DNA of 11,651 nt from Poronia punctata. Taxonomy: Eukaryota > Ascomycota > Sordariomycetes > Xylariales > Xylariaceae. The stretch covers positions 1 through 11,651 of the forward strand of contig MU401471.1 of assembly GCA_022579005.1 (NCBI GenBank), given 5' to 3'. Numbering within the stretch: position 1 is the first letter of the stretch; each line of letters opens with the position of its first letter. This document shows positions 7,839-11,651 of the stretch, piece by piece. Under the pieces are notes generated by a model. That model saw only the letters and a program-made list of their open reading frames with translations, was not told where the DNA came from and did no database searches. Both the position numbers and the translations under genes were made by a program.

Positions 7839-10583
7839 ATGGAGCGCCACCCGCTACCGGTAATGGCAGACGCCGGTCGTCCAGACGCTGGTCGTCCAGA
7901 GACGCCGCCGGCGCTCCAACCGAGCCGGATAAAGAGGAACTCGGCCTGTACATCCTGCCGTGATTCTAAGGTATGATTGACATGCGATCAGCTTTGCCTA
8001 ACCCTACCTACCTACCTACTTACCTACCTACCTACCTACCTATCCACCTAACCTACTTTACCCACCTAACACCTGCCACTCACCACCTACCGCCTATCTA
8101 CTATGCGGGTTTATAGGCGTATATGATACCTAGGAGAGAATTGGGGTTTGACAATCTGGCCAGGTCCGCTGCAATCCTAGTTCCGAACCAGAAAAGCCCT
8201 GTCAGCGTTGCGCAAAGCTACACTTGACCTGTGTAGTCGACAAGACCCACAAGAGGATATCACGTCGGAGGTGCGTTTGAACCTGATATACATATATCCC
8301 TTCAGTTTATCTCTACATGTCCTTGGACCTAAGCTTCCCCCTTCCCTTCCATGCTTGACGGCAGGAACACATCAACGAGCCCTCCTCGTGTCTACTTGAC
8401 TACCGATAGAGAGAAAGCACGTGCGCACGTGCGGTTTTTACCCGACATAGGCTCCGTTCACCCCTGTAACTGGTTTCGGAGTCCTGTTGACTGCTTATTT
8501 TCTTTCCGACTTCAGCATCATGCCAAGTATTGTCAAAATAATACCTGTCACTAATTATATGGAGGCAGCAAACTGGACGAGCTTGCAAAAGAGATTCAGT
8601 CCATCAAACAATCCGTCGGGTCTACATCATCCAATCGTCTTTCGCAGCCCCATGGTATAGGGACTGGAAGTCTTCCCAAACATGCAACGGCCCAACAGCA
8701 GCAACTCGGCGGGCCCTCGCCTAGTGGTATGTCTTGCGGGTCAGGGTCACCAAGCTCCAGACTATCGGCGCCCAGGGTGATGAATACCGCGTTGCTCCCA
8801 TCGACTATCTTGAACACACCAGACATTACCGCCCCGCAGGACGCCGACGTTGAGCCGAGCCCAGCTAGAAATCTCGGATCGTATCCCTTCTCGGGTGAAG
8901 ATATCGACTTTTACTTTGACAAATTCTTCCAGCATTACCACCCGTACATGCCAGTCGTGCGTCAGAGGGATCCCAAAAAGATTTATGAAACATCTCCCCT
9001 GCTCTTCTGGACCATCATATATGTCAGCTCGCGAAGGTACGCGAAGACGCCATCACTGATCCAGTTTTTGTCCGAGGAGCTACGACGACAAGTCTTCGCA
9101 GCCATAGGCGAAATCCCCGTATTACTGCCTACTATCAATGCCATCATTTTGATCTGCTCTTGGCTTTTCCCCTCCGCACGATTCATCAATGACCCTTCAG
9201 TCATTCTGTCCAGTGTCGGCGCCAACGTGGCCTTGCAACTGGGTTTACACACGGGGAAGGGCGGACACCCTGAATATAGTCACGGCATGTTCCGAAACGA
9301 CTACACAGATGAAGAGGCGACTTATACTTGGGCCGGCCTCAATATCGTATCACAAAGGTAAACCCCTTTTTTATCCGCCCTCCCTCTCTACATGCCCTTC
9401 TAATTATTAAAACTAAATATACTAGGGTGTCTGCCTACTTGGGCCTCCCACCAGTGGCTTACCTGTTCAATCAGACAATCCAAAATACCAGTAAGTCATA
9501 GGCCCCCATAGTCATATTCCTTGGCCAAAAAGAAGTATCGAGGAGAGAAGGGGGAAAATGAATCCGGTGCTACCCCCTGGGGCCACACTACCTAGAATCA
9601 TGGCTAAACTGCTTACCACAGTTGATGGCCGAGTGTCGTTTCATGTCCCATCCGGCTTCCGCGTCCTCTTGGAATGTCAGAAATTCTCCAATCACGTCAA
9701 CAAGATTATACTAGCCAACCTGGAGGAATCAAATGGTGTATCAACCCATATAGTACGAGTACTTGAAGATGAATGGAACGTCCTACAAGGCATAATTTGT
9801 TCGGAACGAGCAGGTTCGCCCCCCTATTCCCCGTTCCGTTCCGAGCGCTATAATCTAACGCGCACAGCAGACGACTTGGATAGGTTTAACGCGCTGCTTG
9901 TGCAACTAGAGATCCAGCTCTGCTACCTGGTGCCTCTACCAGGCTACCATCCAGATGCTCTAAAGCAATATATTCTCCGCGTAATCCATACTGCTTCTTC
10001 AGTTCTCCACAATGCCCAGGAACTTGACCAGAAGACGGAGTTCCTGGGCCACATCACGCATTTTCAGATGCGGTCGGTGGTGACGGCGAGCTGTGTCATC
10101 TTCAAGCTACTACGTTCGTCCTATATGAGATTCATGGATGCCAAGTTTGTCGAAGACATGGCAGCAGAGTCAGTCTCGATCTGTCTGCGCATGAGCGTCG
10201 CAGAGGGGGACCTGGCCAGACGTCTGGCCTCGTTACTGAAGAACTTTCTCGACGCCTACCATTCCCCTAGCTGGACGGGCGGCTCTGTCGAAGAACCGAT
10301 AGTTACGGCCTTCCCGCATCGGCTCGGCGCAAGCGTGGCCTTTGATTGCCTGAAACAATGGAAAGATGACGGCACGATGCAACGCGCTTTCGGCCCTTCG
10401 CAAAAGCCGCAGCAATTGCCCAATCCTGCCAACGAGAGCACCACGCAAGAAGCAGACAATATCATTCCCACCACTACCACCAATGATTCGCTCGGCATCG
10501 ACTGGGCCTTTTTGGATGATCTCGAGTTGACATTTGGTACTAACTTGGGTCCTCCAGTAACCTGGTGGCAAGGGATGGCATAG
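7839..10583 (+). CDS. Zn2Cys6 fungal transcription factor
   Basis: This is a nuclear DNA-binding regulator with a GAL4-type binuclear zinc cluster; it is 684 residues in the main model. Exons are 7839-7970, 8164-8270, 8569-9357, 9426-9490 and 9622-10583; introns are 193, 298, 68 and 131 bp. The cluster Cys residues are 37, 40, 47, 57, 60 and 67 (spacing 2-6-9-2-6), split by intron 1 between Lys44 and Val45. A basic linker THKRISRRSKLDELAKEI follows and may begin a short dimerising helix. Residues 81-170 are a low-complexity Ser/Gln/Pro linker. The middle homology region starts at about 190 (YFDKFFQHYHPYMPVV, 195-210) and runs to about 620. The tail has an acidic-aromatic patch, DWAFLDDLELTF (658-669), that could activate transcription. 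Spacing and linker recall Leu3/War1-type regulators, but the target is unknown. A 54- or 57-nt segment from 9814 has intron signals and is frame-neutral, so a 666- or 665-residue form is possible. The start is the first Met after a stop at 7809. Confidence 0.9.
7869..7898 (+). repeat. 15-bp tandem duplication encoding DAGRP twice
   Basis: Two adjacent 15-base units, GACGCCGGTCGTCCA and GACGCTGGTCGTCCA, differ at one synonymous position. They encode Asp-Ala-Gly-Arg-Pro twice at residues 11-20 of the transcription factor, just upstream of the zinc cluster. Confidence 0.9.
7997..8098. repeat. CCTA-rich tract in transcription-factor intron 1
   Basis: A run of CCTA tetranucleotides with one CTTA interruption occupies about 8004-8042, led by CCTAACCCTA (7997-8006), which contains one telomere-type CCCTA/CTAACC unit. 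Degenerate CACCTAAC and CACCTAC motifs continue to about 8098. The whole tract lies inside the 193-bp first intron, upstream of the acceptor at 8163. Confidence 0.85.
8417..8432. promoter_or_regulatory. Double E-box palindrome in transcription-factor intron 2
   Basis: GCACGTGC occurs twice back to back, forming a 16-bp perfect palindrome with two CACGTG E-boxes (8418-8423 and 8426-8431). CACGTG is the classic site of basic helix-loop-helix regulators. The sequence also alternates purine and pyrimidine throughout. Function is inferred from the motif only. Confidence 0.5.
9814..9870 (+). other. Candidate frame-neutral optional intron in transcription factor
   Basis: The segment begins CAG|GTTCGC, has CTAAC at 9855-9859, and ends in CACAGCAG, a tandem acceptor. 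Removal to 9867 (54 nt) or 9870 (57 nt) keeps the frame and joins CSER-A to ADDLDRF or DDLDRF. The retained 18-19 residues are Ser/Pro/Arg-rich and look unlike the surrounding helices. The donor is non-optimal at positions +3 and +4, so splicing may be partial or absent. Confidence 0.45.
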
Positions 10584-11117
10584 CTTTCTGTTACACCGGC
10601 CCTTGTCGCTACCTCTAACAGACAGGCCCTAGACTCGGGGGTATAATTTATGATAAGAATTAGGATATTTATTTGTACGGACTAATTGTGAGTTGTAGCA
10701 AGCGAGACCAGCTATTAGTTAATAGTTCAAGGGAGTTTTTTTCTCCTGAATAGACATTGCTGATTAGATACCCCTTTTTGACCAATTTCTCCGTCTCACC
10801 TATTCCTCTTCATCTACCGCACACAGATATTGTGATACTTGCTGCGGCCTTTTTACTAAAATCCCAAACTTCGTTTTTAAGGCAGTAACCTAGGCCGTAG
10901 CCTTGTAGGAATATACCCGTCTAGACGCGGATACATGATGACTGGGCTACAAGAGTCACGTATAATGAGAAACCAAAATCTCTAACTGTAGAATCTCAAG
11001 ACCCAAACTCATGACACGGTTTATGCAAACATAAGGTACAGTTAGTTCATTCAACCAACGTCTCACCCTTACCATACCAGCTCCAGCTCCGCCGACATCT
11101 TCATTCTTTGAATCGCT

Positions 11118-11134
11118 CCCCCCCCCCCCCCCCC
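11118..11134. repeat. C17 homopolymer
   Basis: Seventeen consecutive C residues follow AATCGCT. With the nearby G12 and G49 tracts this makes the right end unusually rich in G/C homopolymers. Confidence 0.95.
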
Positions 11135-11370
11135 TCCTATCCCTATCATTTATATATTTCTCGACCCACCGTCTTTGGGGTAACACGCCAGTAACATTAA
11201 CATGGACTAGGGGAAGAAGCGAGGGAATAGGTTAGGTACCTTACATTACCTAATAACCACATACTGGTAAATAAATGCTAGATACTATATTAAAAGGGGG
11301 GGGGGGGCGGAAGGGGGGGACCTTTGTATAACAGAACCAGTCTATTTTTTTCTTGTCATATCATCTGGCT

Positions 11371-11389
11371 GTCCGTCCGTCCGTCCGTC
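11371..11389. repeat. (GTCC)n microsatellite
   Basis: Almost five copies of GTCC occur in tandem. A shorter related CGTCCGTCCG stretch occurs near 7739, upstream of the transcription factor. Confidence 0.9.
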
Positions 11390-11591
11390 AACAAACGATC
11401 ATGACTGTATCATCGAATATGTCGAAATCGAAAAACATTATTACTCTGTATCTTACTAAATGTAGATTGTAGTGTCGCGTATTCTATCTATGTTTAGGTA
11501 AGTAAGTACTTACCAAAACCCCTTTTTCTCTTTTACCCTTTTTTTTTCTTTTTTTTCTCAGTAACGCTCTTTGGTAAATGTGCTCGTCATT

Positions 11592-11600
11592 GGGGGGGGG

Positions 11601-11650
<50 letters not shown>
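11592..11650. repeat. Terminal poly-G tract (G9-C-G49)
   Basis: Nine G, one C (11601) and then 49 consecutive G residues (11602-11650) end the window, followed by one T. Real genomic tracts this pure are uncommon, and a sequencing or assembly artefact is possible. If real, it could form G-quadruplex or triplex structure. Confidence 0.9.

Positions 11651-11651
<1 letters not shown>

Larger units (their letters stand above)
10584..11651. other. Gene-poor right end with homopolymers and microsatellites
   Basis: No convincing gene is present. The minus-strand frame at 11186-10956 is a product of the C17 run read as glycines and matches no family. The stretch begins with the transcription factor's 3' region; AT-rich sequence at 10645-10675 could direct 3'-end formation. 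It then holds a C17 run (11118-11134), a G12 run (11296-11307), a GTCC microsatellite (11371-11389), a T-rich stretch (about 11520-11558) and a terminal G run. Confidence 0.6.

Noticed and set aside
7516..7953. Minus-strand open frame of 145 codons overlapping the transcription-factor start.
   Set aside because: No recognisable domain, and it conflicts with the exon encoding the first half of the zinc cluster.
5942..10839. The 14-mer GATATTGTGATACT occurs at 5942-5955 and 10826-10839.
   Set aside because: One shared 14-mer between two places is reasonably likely by chance in 11.6 kb, and the flanks show no further similarity.
10956..11186. Minus-strand open frame with a glycine run.
   Set aside because: The glycines come from the C17 homopolymer; there is no family similarity or gene structure.
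11497..11514. Short inverted repeat GGTAAGTA-AG-TACTTACC.
   Set aside because: Eight-base arms with no U-run or neighbouring gene end; such palindromes are common in TAGG/CCTA-rich fungal DNA.
1..11651. tRNA genes, rRNA, CRISPR arrays, transposon ORFs and biosynthetic cluster enzymes.
   Set aside because: Searched by eye on both strands for T-loop motifs, spaced repeats, transposase or polymerase motifs and cluster backbone enzymes; none was found.

Overview
The window looks like nuclear DNA from a filamentous ascomycete (Pezizomycotina, probably a Sordariomycete; the exact lineage is inferred, not shown). The evidence is compact genes with many short introns (mostly 54-150 bp), GT-AG borders, CTAAC/CTGAC-like branch sites close to the acceptors, and protein families typical of such fungi, including a Zn2Cys6 transcription factor. 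No bacterial operons, tRNAs, rRNAs, CRISPR arrays or intact transposons were seen. All gene models were spliced by hand from the sequence, using family motifs to choose the junctions.

Layout from left to right: a 12-bp minisatellite at the extreme left (1-175) and non-coding sequence; an Arl3/ARFRP1-type small GTPase on + (806-1588, 2 exons); convergent to it, the exosome ring subunit Rrp45 on - (2813-1839, 2 exons); divergent from that, the spliceosomal protein Cwc15 on + (3279-4242, 5 exons). An 813-bp non-coding gap follows. Then comes an emopamil-binding-protein/sterol delta8-delta7 isomerase-like membrane protein on - (6214-5056, 5 exons including a 27-nt microexon), divergent from a YbhB-like PEBP-fold protein on + (6676-7408, 2 exons), then a Zn2Cys6 transcription factor on + (7839-10583, at least 5 exons). 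The last kilobase (10584-11651) has no convincing gene and is rich in homopolymers and microsatellites, ending in a run of 49 G. Both edges are low-complexity repeats, so the window may be a whole short contig broken at repeats (inference).

The genes are mostly housekeeping: Golgi trafficking, RNA decay, pre-mRNA splicing and sterol metabolism. They do not form an obvious pathway or secondary-metabolite cluster. Rrp45 and Cwc15 share a 465-bp divergent promoter and both act in nuclear RNA metabolism; EBP-like and PEBP share a 461-bp divergent promoter. I found no clear undescribed system. The most interesting signals concern splicing: the catalytic microexon in the EBP-like gene, tandem in-frame acceptors in CWC15, a frame-preserving candidate intron with a CAGCAG acceptor in the transcription factor, and a 16-bp double E-box palindrome inside that factor's long second intron.
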